A stretch of DNA of 64,000 nt, taken from Streptomyces iconiensis (GTDB taxonomy: Bacteria > Actinomycetota > Actinomycetes > Streptomycetales > Streptomycetaceae). Positions 52,406-60,752 of the stretch are shown here, piece by piece (the first letter of the stretch is position 1; every line of letters starts with the position of its first letter). A program made the position numbers and the translations under genes. The notes under the pieces are model-generated. The model saw nothing but the letters and a program-made list of their open reading frames with translations. It made no database searches and was not told where the DNA came from. The stretch is from positions 1 to 64,000 of the forward strand of contig NZ_JANCPR020000028.1 of assembly GCF_028657195.3 (NCBI RefSeq), given 5' to 3'.

Positions 52406-53137
52406 TCAGTTCCCCTCGATCCAGACATAACTCGCAAGCCTCCCAGTGGTGTTGTCCCGCCTGTACGAGAAGTGATCACTCGATTCCAGGGTGCATACGG
52501 AAGACTGTTCCCATCTTGTGACACCCGCCTGAGTGAGCTGGGCCCGTACTCCGGCGGCCATGTCCACGCCGGGAGTTCCCCAACGCGTCGTTGCGTATGT
52601 CTCGGGCACGGCGCGCGCGACCTCGGCCCGCATCGTTTCCGGGACCTCGTAGCACTGACCGCAAACGGCGGGCCCCGTACGGGCGATGATCCGCTCCGGC
52701 TCGGCGCCGAGCTTCGTCATCACGGCGACCGTCTCGCCCACGACCCCGGCGACCACTCCCGGCCTTCCCGCGTGCGCTGCGCCGGTGACGCCGGCGACCG
52801 GGTCGGCGAGAAGTACGGGGGTGCAGTCGGCCGTGAGCACGGCGAGGGCGAGACCGCGGCGGGCGGTGACGATGCCGTCGACGGGCGGTGCCTCGTCCTC
52901 GAACGGCGCTTCCACGACGGCGACGTCGCGCCCGTGCACCTGATTCATCCACACCACCCGGTCGGGCGAGAGGCCCAGTGCTCCCGCCGCCAGCGCGCGG
53001 TTGGTCCGTACGGCGTCCGCCTCGTCGCTGACGGCGCCGCCGAGATTGAGCGCCTCATACGGAGCGGCGCTCACCCCGCCCCACCTGTCGGTGAAAGCGA
53101 AGTGCGCGCCGCTGACCGTCTCTTGCTGGCCTATCAC
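52406..53137 (-). CDS. pgeF: PgeF/YlmD multicopper-like laccase-domain protein
   Basis: A 243-residue member of the YfiH/PgeF family, reported to repair wrongly incorporated L-Ser in peptidoglycan precursors or to act on purine nucleosides. The metal ligands fit MNQVHGRDV, LAVLTADCTPVLL and GAAHAGRPGVVAG; the usual AHAGWRG appears as AHAGRPG. GPAVCGQCYEV is also typical. The GTG start at 53137 overlaps the ftsZ stop (GTGA), tying its translation to ftsZ. Confidence 0.88.
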   Translation of the reverse strand: MIGQQETVSGAHFAFTDRWGGVSAAPYEALNLGGAVSDEADAVRTNRALAAGALGLSPDRVVWMNQVHGRDVAVVEAPFEDEAPPVDGIVTARRGLALAVLTADCTPVLLADPVAGVTGAAHAGRPGVVAGVVGETVAVMTKLGAEPERIIARTGPAVCGQCYEVPETMRAEVARAVPETYATTRWGTPGVDMAAGVRAQLTQAGVTRWEQSSVCTLESSDHFSYRRDNTTGRLASYVWIEGN

Positions 53138-54372
53138 TTCAGAAAGTCCGGCACATCCAGTTCCTCCGCCTGGCTGTCCTGGTACGGACGGGCCGGCGGC
53201 ACCTGCGGCGAGCTGGCCGGGGGCGGCGGGACCTCGCTCACGGGCGCGGGCTCGGCACGTGCGGGCTTCTCCTCCTCGCGGGGTGCGACCGTGCCCAGGC
53301 CGCCGAACGAAGGGCGCTCGGGCTCGGTGTCCGCGCTGGGCGTGGAGGTGGACTCCTCCTTGTACGAGGAAGAGGAGGTCGAGGACGACGAACCGAGCGC
53401 CTTTTCGCCCTTCTTCGAAGGCGGCTGACCGCCGTCGAAACCGGCGGCGATGACGGTGACCCGCACCTCGTCGCCGAGCGCGTCGTCGATCACGGCCCCG
53501 AAGATGATGTTCGCCTCGGGGTGCGCTGCCTCGCTCACCAGTTGGGCGGCCTCATTGATCTCGAAGAGACCGAGGTCGGAGCCACCTGAGATGGACAGCA
53601 GAACGCCCCTGGCACCGTCGATCGACGCTTCCAGGAGCGGTGAGGAGATCGCCATTTCCGCAGCGGCCACCGCGCGGTCGTCGCCGCGTGCCGAGCCGAT
53701 CCCCATGAGTGCTGACCCGGCCTCGGACATCACGGACTTGACGTCGGCGAAGTCGAGATTGATGAGGCCCGGGGTGGTGATGAGATCGGTGATGCCCTGG
53801 ACGCCCGAGAGCAGCACCTGGTCCGCCGACTTGAACGCGTCGAGCACGCTCACCTGGCGGTCGGAGATGGAGAGAAGCCGGTCGTTGGGAATGACGATGA
53901 GGGTGTCGACCTCGTCGCGCAGACCCGCGATCCCGTCCTCTGCCTGGTTGGCCCTGCGACGTCCCTCAAAAGTGAACGGCCGGGTGACGACGCCGATTGT
54001 CAGGGCGCCGAGAGAGCGGGCGATGTTCGCCACGACGGGGGCACCACCAGTGCCGGTGCCGCCGCCCTCGCCCGCGGTCACGAAGACCATGTCGGCCCCC
54101 TTGAGGACCTCCTCGATCTCCTCGCGGTGGTCCTCGGCCGCCTTGCGGCCGACATCCGGGTTGGCGCCGGCGCCGAGGCCGCGAGTCAGTTCACGGCCTA
54201 CGTCGAGCTTGACGTCGGCGTCGCTCATCAACAGGGCTTGCGCGTCAGTGTTGATCGCGATGAACTCGACGCCCTTGAGACCGACCTCGATCATCCGGTT
54301 GATGGCATTCACGCCACCGCCGCCAATACCGACGACCTTGATGACTGCGAGGTAGTTCTGCGGTGCTGCCAC
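53134..54372 (-). CDS. ftsZ: Cell division protein FtsZ
   Basis: The tubulin-like GTPase that forms the Z-ring and sporulation ladders. The 412-residue protein has the nucleotide segments VVGIGGGGVNAINRM and NTDAQAL, and the tubulin signature GGGTGTG at residues 103-109. The T7 loop NLDFADVKSVM is complete. A Ser/Pro/Glu-rich linker (about 320-395) precedes the conserved tail DVPDFLK, the SepF/partner-binding peptide. The ATG at 54372 begins the conserved MAAPQNYLAVIKVVG. A 388-bp regulatory region lies upstream. pgeF overlaps its stop codon. Confidence 0.98.
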   Translation of the reverse strand: MAAPQNYLAVIKVVGIGGGGVNAINRMIEVGLKGVEFIAINTDAQALLMSDADVKLDVGRELTRGLGAGANPDVGRKAAEDHREEIEEVLKGADMVFVTAGEGGGTGTGGAPVVANIARSLGALTIGVVTRPFTFEGRRRANQAEDGIAGLRDEVDTLIVIPNDRLLSISDRQVSVLDAFKSADQVLLSGVQGITDLITTPGLINLDFADVKSVMSEAGSALMGIGSARGDDRAVAAAEMAISSPLLEASIDGARGVLLSISGGSDLGLFEINEAAQLVSEAAHPEANIIFGAVIDDALGDEVRVTVIAAGFDGGQPPSKKGEKALGSSSSTSSSSYKEESTSTPSADTEPERPSFGGLGTVAPREEEKPARAEPAPVSEVPPPPASSPQVPPARPYQDSQAEELDVPDFLK

Positions 54373-54431
54373 GTCGAAGGCCTCTCGCCTCGAGTTACGT
54401 ATCCCTGTGGGGCGGTTCGAACGCCGACCCG

Positions 54432-54456
54432 AACCCTAAGCGTGAAGTTTAGGGTT
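54432..54456 (-). promoter_or_regulatory. AACCCTAA-N9-TTAGGGTT inverted repeat upstream of ftsZ
   Basis: Perfect 8-bp arms (54432-54439 and 54449-54456) with a 9-base spacer, about 60 bases upstream of ftsZ. TAGGGT in the second arm could also act as a -10 box. It may be an operator or an RNA hairpin in the ftsZ leader. I know of no regulator with this exact site. Confidence 0.5.
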
Positions 54457-54491
54457 ACCAGTGCCTGTCTTACTTGGACTCTCGTGAACGG

Positions 54492-54528
54492 ACACTAAGT
54501 CGACAAGCGGTGGGTGTTCAACGAACAC
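54492..54528 (-). promoter_or_regulatory. ftsZ promoter with overlapping palindrome
   Basis: On the minus strand TTGAAC (54516-54521), 18 bases, TAGTGT (54492-54497) is a very good housekeeping-type promoter, the best in the ftsQ-ftsZ gap. A palindrome GTGTTC-AAC-GAACAC (54514-54528) overlaps the -35 box, so a repressor or activator bound there would directly affect it. A GACAC, the WhiA-type core, overlaps the -10 region on the plus strand (54491-54495). The rest of 54529-54760 holds a GTTGA-TACGCG-TCAAC repeat (54601-54616), the motif CATAGGGTG that could be another -10, and no gene. Confidence 0.6.
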
Positions 54529-54760
54529 GCCGAACCTCCCGTTTTTCTTTTCACCCTATGTGATCAGGGCTTGCACTAGCCATCCAGGGTGCTCACCTGG
54601 GTTGATACGCGTCAACTGACGCGGCCTGCGGATCGCGCGAGTGCCACTCCTTCGCCGACACAGGGCCGGTACACGGAGGTTATCCCCCAGGAGGAGGCGA
54701 AGCCCTGTGCGGTGAGGGCCTGTCATGGCGGTACAGAGTGCTCACCAGCGGCTGGGGACG

Positions 54761-55618
54761 TCAACTGGCGGATGCCGCCGGGGCGCTGGGCACGGTGACA
54801 TCGAAGTGGGTGGCGTGCCGGGTCGCTTTCATGAGGGCCTTGAGCGAGGTCGCCTTGGCCGCGCCGCGTTCCGAGCTGCCCCAGCGGACCGTGCGGTCAC
54901 CGGTCAGCTCCATGGTGATGTCATCGAAGGAGCTGACCCGTACGGTACGGGTGTCGCGGTGCACGGAATCCGGAAGTGCCGCGGCGGCACGCGCTGCTTC
55001 GCGGCGGAGTCTGGCCGCTCCGAAGTGCCGCAGACTCTCACCTCTCTCCGGTTCCATCACGAGAAGCGGAACCTTCTTGGGTCGCTTGCCCACTGTGGCG
55101 AATCGCACGCCGTCCTCGTCCACTTCGACGTATTTTCCAGCGCTTTCCATCGCCAGTTCCGCACGCCTTTCGGTCACTTTCAGGATGATCTCGTGCGGCC
55201 ATGAGCGTACGGCCTGAACGTCCCGGATGCGCGGAAGTGCCGCGCGCAGCCGCCGTTGGGCCGCGCCCTTGTCGACGGTGATGAGCGGCGCCCCGACGGG
55301 GACCGAGGCCGCGCGGGTGACCTCGCCCTCCTTCAGCACGCGGTTGCCGCTGACGGTGACGCGCTCGACGCGGAGCCAGGACGAGCCGTAGAGCGACCAG
55401 ACACCGAAGCCGCCGAGGAGGACGGCGAGGACGAGGAGGATCACCAGCGTGCGGCGGCGCGGCAGTCGCGGTCTGAGCCGGCTACGCGCCGGCCGTGAGG
55501 GGCCGCCCGGGTCGGCGGGGGGACGGGGGCCGGCGCCGCCCTCGCGCCTGCCCCTGTCCGCGCTCTTCACGCGTGCGCCGGCCTCGCTCGCTCTGGTCGC
55601 TCTGGCTGCTTTGATCAC
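54761..55618 (-). CDS. ftsQ: Divisome protein FtsQ
   Basis: FtsQ is a bitopic divisome protein. The 285-residue protein has a long basic N-terminal cytoplasmic part (about 55 residues), one membrane helix near 58-79 (RTLVILLVLAVLLGGFGVWSLYG), a POTRA domain (VERVTVSGNRVLKEGEVTRAASVPVGAPLITVD) and the beta domain. The GTG at 55618 is chosen from the family start VIKAARAT; ribosome signals are weak. The gap to murG is 47 bases. ftsZ is not directly coupled to it. Confidence 0.93.
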   Translation of the reverse strand: MIKAARATRASEAGARVKSADRGRREGGAGPRPPADPGGPSRPARSRLRPRLPRRRTLVILLVLAVLLGGFGVWSLYGSSWLRVERVTVSGNRVLKEGEVTRAASVPVGAPLITVDKGAAQRRLRAALPRIRDVQAVRSWPHEIILKVTERRAELAMESAGKYVEVDEDGVRFATVGKRPKKVPLLVMEPERGESLRHFGAARLRREAARAAAALPDSVHRDTRTVRVSSFDDITMELTGDRTVRWGSSERGAAKATSLKALMKATRHATHFDVTVPSAPAASAS

Positions 55619-55665
55619 AGGGTGTCCCTGCCTTCTCTCCGCCGCCGCTCCGCGCCCGCGCTGCG

Positions 55666-56760
55666 TCAGCCCTGACGGCGTGCGGCGATTGCCTCGTACA
55701 CCATGCCGACCAGCAGCTCGTCGGCGTCCGGGCGGCCGAACTCGGCTGCCGCGCGGGACATGCCGGTGAGCCGTTGCGGATCGGCGAGGACCGGGAGCAC
55801 ATTGCCCTGGATCCACTCCGGCGTCAGTTCGGCGTCGTCCACGAGCAGTCCGCCGCCCGCCTTGACGACCGGCTGGGCGTTCAGCCGCTGTTCGCCGTTG
55901 CCGATGGGCAGCGGGACGTAGGCGGCGGGCAGCCCGACGGCCGACAGTTCCGCGACGGTCATCGCGCCCGCGCGGCAGAGCATCATGTCGGCAGCAGCGT
56001 ACGCGAGGTCCATCCGGTCCACATACGGTACCGGGACATAGGGCGGCATTCCGGGCATGTGGTCCACTTGCGGGAGTTCGTTCTTGGGCCCGACCGCGTG
56101 GAGGATCTGGATACCGGCGCGCTGGAGGTGCGGAACCGCCTGCTGCACCACCTCGTTGAGCCTGCGCGCTCCCTGCGAACCGCCGGAGACGAGCAGTGTG
56201 GGCAGGTTCGGCGAGAGCCCCCACGCGGCGCGCGCCTCGGGACGTACGGCGGCGCGGTTGAGGGTGGCGATGGCGCGGCGCAGGGGGATGCCGATGTAGC
56301 GCGCGCCGCGCAGCTTGCTGTCGGGGGTGGAGACGGCGACGGAGTGCGCGTACCGCGAACCGATCTTGTTGGCGAGCCCTGGGCGTGCGTTGGCCTCGTG
56401 GACGACGATGGGTACCCCGGCGCGCTTGGCGGCGAGGTAGGCGGGCAGCGCCACGTAGCCGCCGAAGCCGACCACGCAGTCCGCCTTGGTGCGTTCCAGG
56501 ATCTGTTCGGTGGCCTTGATGGTGCCGCGCAGCCGCCCGGGCACGGTGATCAGCTCGGGAGTGGGCTTACGCGGCAGCGGTACGGCCGGGATCAGCTCCA
56601 GCTCGTATCCACGCTCCGGGACGAGTCGCGTCTCCAGGCCGCGCTCCGTACCGAGGGCCGTGATCCCCACGGTCGGGTCCTGCCTACGCAAGGCGTCCGC
56701 GAGGGCGAGCGCGGGCTCGATATGGCCGGCGGTCCCCCCACCGGCGAGTACGACGTGCAC
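55666..56760 (-). CDS. murG: UDP-GlcNAc:undecaprenyl-PP-MurNAc-pentapeptide transferase MurG
   Basis: MurG makes lipid II on the inner face of the membrane. The 364-residue protein starts VVLAGGGTAGHIEPALALADAL, the donor-independent glycine loop 1. It has HEANARPGLANKIG, VSGGSQGARRLNEVV for loop 3, and ADMMLCRAGAMTVAELSAVGLPA for UDP-GlcNAc binding. The GTG start at 56760 is 6 bases past the ftsW stop, with GGAGAG upstream. It is between ftsW and ftsQ as in most dcw clusters. Confidence 0.97.
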   Translation of the reverse strand: MHVVLAGGGTAGHIEPALALADALRRQDPTVGITALGTERGLETRLVPERGYELELIPAVPLPRKPTPELITVPGRLRGTIKATEQILERTKADCVVGFGGYVALPAYLAAKRAGVPIVVHEANARPGLANKIGSRYAHSVAVSTPDSKLRGARYIGIPLRRAIATLNRAAVRPEARAAWGLSPNLPTLLVSGGSQGARRLNEVVQQAVPHLQRAGIQILHAVGPKNELPQVDHMPGMPPYVPVPYVDRMDLAYAAADMMLCRAGAMTVAELSAVGLPAAYVPLPIGNGEQRLNAQPVVKAGGGLLVDDAELTPEWIQGNVLPVLADPQRLTGMSRAAAEFGRPDADELLVGMVYEAIAARRQG

Positions 56761-56766
56761 GCTGAT

Positions 56767-58170
56767 TCACCGCTCTCCGGACGGCGGCCGTGCGGCACGC
56801 CGTCTCATCTTCTTCTCTCTTGTCCGGCCGGAGCCCCGGGGGTTGGCCCCCGGAACCCGCGAAAATCCCAGCACCCCTGTCAGCCCCCTCCGACGAGAGG
56901 GCTGCCGCGCGGCCAGAGCGGTGCGCGCCGCAGGGTCGCTGCGCGCGAAGGCGATCAGCAGTCCGACGGCGAACATCGTCGGCAGCAGGGCGGACCCTCC
57001 GTAGGAGAACAGCGGGAGCGGGACTCCGGCAATCGGCAGCAGGCCGAGCACCGCACCGACATTGATCACGGCCTGGGCCGTGATCCAGGTGGTCACGCCT
57101 CCCGCGGCATACCTCACGAACGGATCCTCCGTGCGTCCGGCCACGCGGATACCCGCATAGCCTAGAGCCGCGAAGAGAGTGAGCACCGACAGCGTCCCCG
57201 CGAGACCGAGTTCCTCCCCCGTCACGGCGAAGATGAAGTCGGTGTGCGGTTCAGGGAGTTGACCCCATTTTTCCACACTCGCCCCGAGGCCCGAACCGAA
57301 CCATCCGCCCGAGGCCAGCGCATAGATGCCGTGGACGGCCTGCCAGCACTGGTCGTTGGGTCCCGGGTCGGTGGCGCCGATGCAGGCGAGGCGGGACATC
57401 CTGTTGGGGTTCGATGTGATGAGAAACGCACTCGCGGTGACCGCGATGGCCAGGACGCTGGTGAACAGGCGCGTGGGGGCGCCCGCCAGCCACAGGAGTC
57501 CGAAGAGCACGGCGACGAGGATGATGGCGGTGCCCATGTCGCCGCCCAGCATGATCAGCCCGAGCAGCAGCAGCGCCATGGGGACGAGCGGCACCAGCAT
57601 GTGCTTCCACTGCGTGAGCATGTTCTTGTCGTTCTTGCGCGCCAGCAGGTCGGCGCCCCACAGCACGAGTGCGAGCTTGGCGAACTCGCTGGGCTGGAGC
57701 TGGAAGGGGCCTCCGAGGTAGATCCAGTTCTGATTGCCGTTCACCTCCTGCCCTATGCCGGGCACCTGGACCATGCACATCAGGATGACCGAGACGATCA
57801 GCAGCGGATAGGCCAGCGCTCTGTGCAGCCGTACGGGCATCCGGGAGGCGAAGAGCAGCAGCGCTGTGCCGAGGACCGCAGCGATCAGCTGCTTGCGGAA
57901 GAAATAGGTGGAGGCCAGCCCGGACTGGAGGGCCTGGATCTGGGAGGCGGAGAAGACCATCACCAGGCCGAGCGCGGTGATCAGGAGGCTGCCGCCGAGG
58001 ATGAGGTAGTACGCCGTCAGCGGCCGGTCCCAGGTGCTTCTGGCCCTGGCGTAGAGGCCCTTGGGGCTGAAGGAGCCCCGGGGTGCACGAGAGCGCCGGG
58101 GCGGGCGCACGGGCGGGGGTTGCCGCGTCGTGCGCCGTGCCGTCGCCGGCTTGGCGGATCGCGCCGTCAT
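56767..58170 (-). CDS. ftsW: SEDS peptidoglycan glycosyltransferase FtsW
   Basis: FtsW polymerises peptidoglycan at division septa. The 467-residue protein has a 48-residue basic N-terminus and about 10 helices. SEDS motifs are QLQPSEFAKLALVLW, PEPHTDFIFAVTGEELGL and GVPLPLFSYGGSALL. The final 50 residues form a basic cytoplasmic tail rich in Arg. The ATG at 58170 is 51 bases after murD. In Streptomyces it is needed for septation, not for hyphal growth. Confidence 0.96.
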   Translation of the reverse strand: MTARSAKPATARRTTRQPPPVRPPRRSRAPRGSFSPKGLYARARSTWDRPLTAYYLILGGSLLITALGLVMVFSASQIQALQSGLASTYFFRKQLIAAVLGTALLLFASRMPVRLHRALAYPLLIVSVILMCMVQVPGIGQEVNGNQNWIYLGGPFQLQPSEFAKLALVLWGADLLARKNDKNMLTQWKHMLVPLVPMALLLLGLIMLGGDMGTAIILVAVLFGLLWLAGAPTRLFTSVLAIAVTASAFLITSNPNRMSRLACIGATDPGPNDQCWQAVHGIYALASGGWFGSGLGASVEKWGQLPEPHTDFIFAVTGEELGLAGTLSVLTLFAALGYAGIRVAGRTEDPFVRYAAGGVTTWITAQAVINVGAVLGLLPIAGVPLPLFSYGGSALLPTMFAVGLLIAFARSDPAARTALAARQPSRRRGLTGVLGFSRVPGANPRGSGRTREKKMRRRAARPPSGER

Positions 58171-58221
58171 CCGTGTCCCCTCCGTCTCACCCGCGTCCTC
58201 GGTCCGCGGGGACCTGCGGGG

Positions 58222-59691
58222 CTACTGCTCGTTCCTGGCGTCGGCGGGGGCGAGTGCCCTGACCGCCTCGGCGAACGCGTCGCCGCGCGCGTTGTAGTTG
58301 ACGAACATGTCCATCGAGGCGCACGCGGGGGCGAGAAGTACGGTATCGCCCGGCTGTGCCAGGGACTTCGCCGCGCGGACGGCCTCCGCCATCGCCCCAG
58401 TGTCCGTGCGGTCGAGGTCGGCCACGGGCACATCCGGGGCGTGTCGCGCGAGGGCTTCCCTGATCAGGTGCCGGTCGGCGCCCATCAGTACGGCGCCGCG
58501 CAGCCGGGGTGCGGAGGCGCGGACGAGGTCGTCGAAGGTGGCGCCCTTGGCCAGGCCGCCGGCGATCCACACGATCGGGTCGTAGGCGGCGAGGGATGCC
58601 TCGGCGGCATGGGTGTTGGTGGCCTTGGAGTCGTTCACGTACGCGACGCCTTCGGCTTCCGCCACATGTGCGATGCGGTGTGCGTCGGGCCGGAAGGCGC
58701 GCAGCCCGTCACGTACGGCCGTTGCGGGTACGCCGTAGGCGCGGGCCAGCGCGGCTGCGGCAAGGGCGTTGGCGACGTTGTGGGGTGCGGCGGGGCGGAC
58801 GTCGGTGGCCTCGGCCAGCTCCTGTGCCTGCTGCTGCCTGTGCGGTACGAAGGCACGGTCGACGAGGATGCCGTCCACGACCCCGAGTTGGGAGGGGCCG
58901 GGGGCGCCGAGGGTGAAGCCGATGGCGCGGGCGCCCTCGACCACGTCGGCCTCGCGTACCAGCTCCTCCGTGGTGGGGGACGCCGTGTCGTCGGCGTTGT
59001 AGACGCAGGCGACCTCGTTGCCCTCGTAGATGCGGCCCTTGTCGGCGGCGTACGCCTCCATCGAGCCGTGCCAGTCGAGGTGGTCGGGCGCGAGGTTGAG
59101 GACGGCGGCCGAGTGCGGGCGCAGGCTGGGGGCCCAGTGGAGCTGGTAGCTGGACAGCTCGACGGCGAGCACGTCGAGGCCGTCGTACGGCTCCTGCTCC
59201 AGTACGACGTCGATGAGCGAGACGCCGATGTTGCCGACGGCCGCCGTGCGCAGGCCAGCGGCGCGCAGGATGCTGGCGAGCATCTGGACGGTGGTGGTCT
59301 TGCCGTTGGTGCCGGTGACGGCGAGCCAGGGCGCACTGCCGGGGCCGCGCAGCCGCCAGGCCAGCTCGACGTCGCCCCATACGGGTACGTCCGCCGCTGC
59401 AGCCGCCTGGAAGAGCGGGCTGGCGGGCTTGAAGCCGGGGGTGGTGACGACGAGGTCGGTGCCCTCGGGGAGCGTACGGTCGTCGCCGAGGCGTACCTCG
59501 ATCCCGAGCTGCTCCAGTTCGGCCGCCTGGCGGCGTGGGCCCTCGCCCGCACCGCCGTTGACGGCCGTGACGCGGGCGCCGAGGCGGTGCAGGACCTTGG
59601 CCGCCGGGAGGCCGCTGAGGCCGAGCCCGGCGACCGTCACATGCTTGCCCGACAGCTCCTTGGTGAGCGGGGCGAGGTCGGCGGTGCTCAA
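58222..59691 (-). CDS. murD: UDP-MurNAc-L-Ala:D-Glu ligase MurD
   Basis: MurD adds D-Glu to UDP-MurNAc-L-Ala. The 489-residue protein has AGLGLSGLPAAKVL for UMAG binding, ATP loop AVTGTNGKTTT at 127-134, VAELSSYQL-like AVELSSYQLHW, and LAPDHLDWHGSMEAYA. The start is a TTG at 59691 overlapping the mraY stop codon (TTGA), giving MSTADLAPLTKELSGK. The frame is open further upstream but into the mraY gene. The ribosome site is weak, and translational coupling to mraY is likely. Confidence 0.95.
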   Translation of the reverse strand: MSTADLAPLTKELSGKHVTVAGLGLSGLPAAKVLHRLGARVTAVNGGAGEGPRRQAAELEQLGIEVRLGDDRTLPEGTDLVVTTPGFKPASPLFQAAAAADVPVWGDVELAWRLRGPGSAPWLAVTGTNGKTTTVQMLASILRAAGLRTAAVGNIGVSLIDVVLEQEPYDGLDVLAVELSSYQLHWAPSLRPHSAAVLNLAPDHLDWHGSMEAYAADKGRIYEGNEVACVYNADDTASPTTEELVREADVVEGARAIGFTLGAPGPSQLGVVDGILVDRAFVPHRQQQAQELAEATDVRPAAPHNVANALAAAALARAYGVPATAVRDGLRAFRPDAHRIAHVAEAEGVAYVNDSKATNTHAAEASLAAYDPIVWIAGGLAKGATFDDLVRASAPRLRGAVLMGADRHLIREALARHAPDVPVADLDRTDTGAMAEAVRAAKSLAQPGDTVLLAPACASMDMFVNYNARGDAFAEAVRALAPADARNEQ

Positions 59692-60752
59692 TTGCTGGCC
59701 GCCCAGCCCGCGTAGAAGATGCCGACGCCGACGATGGCGCACATGCCCTGGATGATCCAGAAGCGGACCACCACAAGGACTTCGGACCACCCCTTGAGCT
59801 CGAAGTGGTGCTGGAGTGGCGCCATCTTGAAGACGCGCTTACCGGTGAGCCTGAAGGAGCCGACCTGGATGACCACGGACATGGTGATCAGGACGAAGAG
59901 GCCGCCGAGGACGGCGAGCAGAAGCTCGGTGCGGGAGCAGATGGCGAGTCCCGCGAGGGCGCCGCCGAGTGCGAGGGAGCCGGTGTCGCCCATGAAGATC
60001 TTGGCGGGCGAGGTGTTCCACCACAGGAAGCCGAAGCACGCGCCCATCAGCGCGGCGGCGACGACGGCGAGGTCGAGTGGATCTCGTACCTCGTAGCAGC
60101 CGGGTCCCGCCGTGGCGATGTGGGCGCAGGACTCCTGGTACTCCCATACGCAGATGAACACATAGGCGCCGAAGACCATCACCGAGGCGCCCGTTGCGAG
60201 GCCGTCGAGGCCGTCGGTGAGGTTCACGCCGTTCGACATCGCGAGGATCATGAACAGCGCCCAGACGACGAACAGCACGGGCGGCAGGGCCCAGCCGAAG
60301 TCCTGGGTGAAGGAGAGCTTGGTGGAGGCGGGGGTCAGCTGGCGCGCGTCGGCGAAGTTGAGCGCGAGGACCGCGAACGCGATGCCGACGATGAGCTGAC
60401 CCGACATCTTCGCCTTGGCGCGGAGGCCGAGGCTGCGCTGCTTGACGATTTTGATGTAGTCGTCGAGGAAGCCGACGAGGCCCATTCCCGCGAAGAGGAA
60501 CAGGACCAGCGCACCCGAGAAGGAGGGCTGGGAGCCGGTGATGAGCTTGGTGAGCCCGTACGCGATCAGGGTCGCCAGGATGAAGGCGATACCGCCCATC
60601 GTGGGGGTTCCGCGCTTGCTGTGGTGGTTCTCCGGGCCGTCGTCCCGGATGAACTGGCCGTAGCCCTTGGACGCCAGCAGCTTGATCAGCAGCGGGGTCC
60701 CGATCAGGGACAGGAAGAGTCCGAGAACCCCGGAGATCAGGATTTGCCTCAT
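59688..60752 (-). CDS. mraY: Phospho-MurNAc-pentapeptide transferase MraY
   Basis: MraY makes lipid I by transferring phospho-MurNAc-pentapeptide to undecaprenyl phosphate. The 354-residue protein has 10 helices, FLDDYIKI with the two catalytic aspartates, NLTDGLDGLATG, KIFMGDTGSLALGG and LQHHFELKGWSE. The ATG at 60752 overlaps the murF stop as ATGA, and its own stop overlaps murD. In the Streptomyces literature it is also named murX. Confidence 0.97.
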   Translation of the reverse strand: MRQILISGVLGLFLSLIGTPLLIKLLASKGYGQFIRDDGPENHHSKRGTPTMGGIAFILATLIAYGLTKLITGSQPSFSGALVLFLFAGMGLVGFLDDYIKIVKQRSLGLRAKAKMSGQLIVGIAFAVLALNFADARQLTPASTKLSFTQDFGWALPPVLFVVWALFMILAMSNGVNLTDGLDGLATGASVMVFGAYVFICVWEYQESCAHIATAGPGCYEVRDPLDLAVVAAALMGACFGFLWWNTSPAKIFMGDTGSLALGGALAGLAICSRTELLLAVLGGLFVLITMSVVIQVGSFRLTGKRVFKMAPLQHHFELKGWSEVLVVVRFWIIQGMCAIVGVGIFYAGWAASN

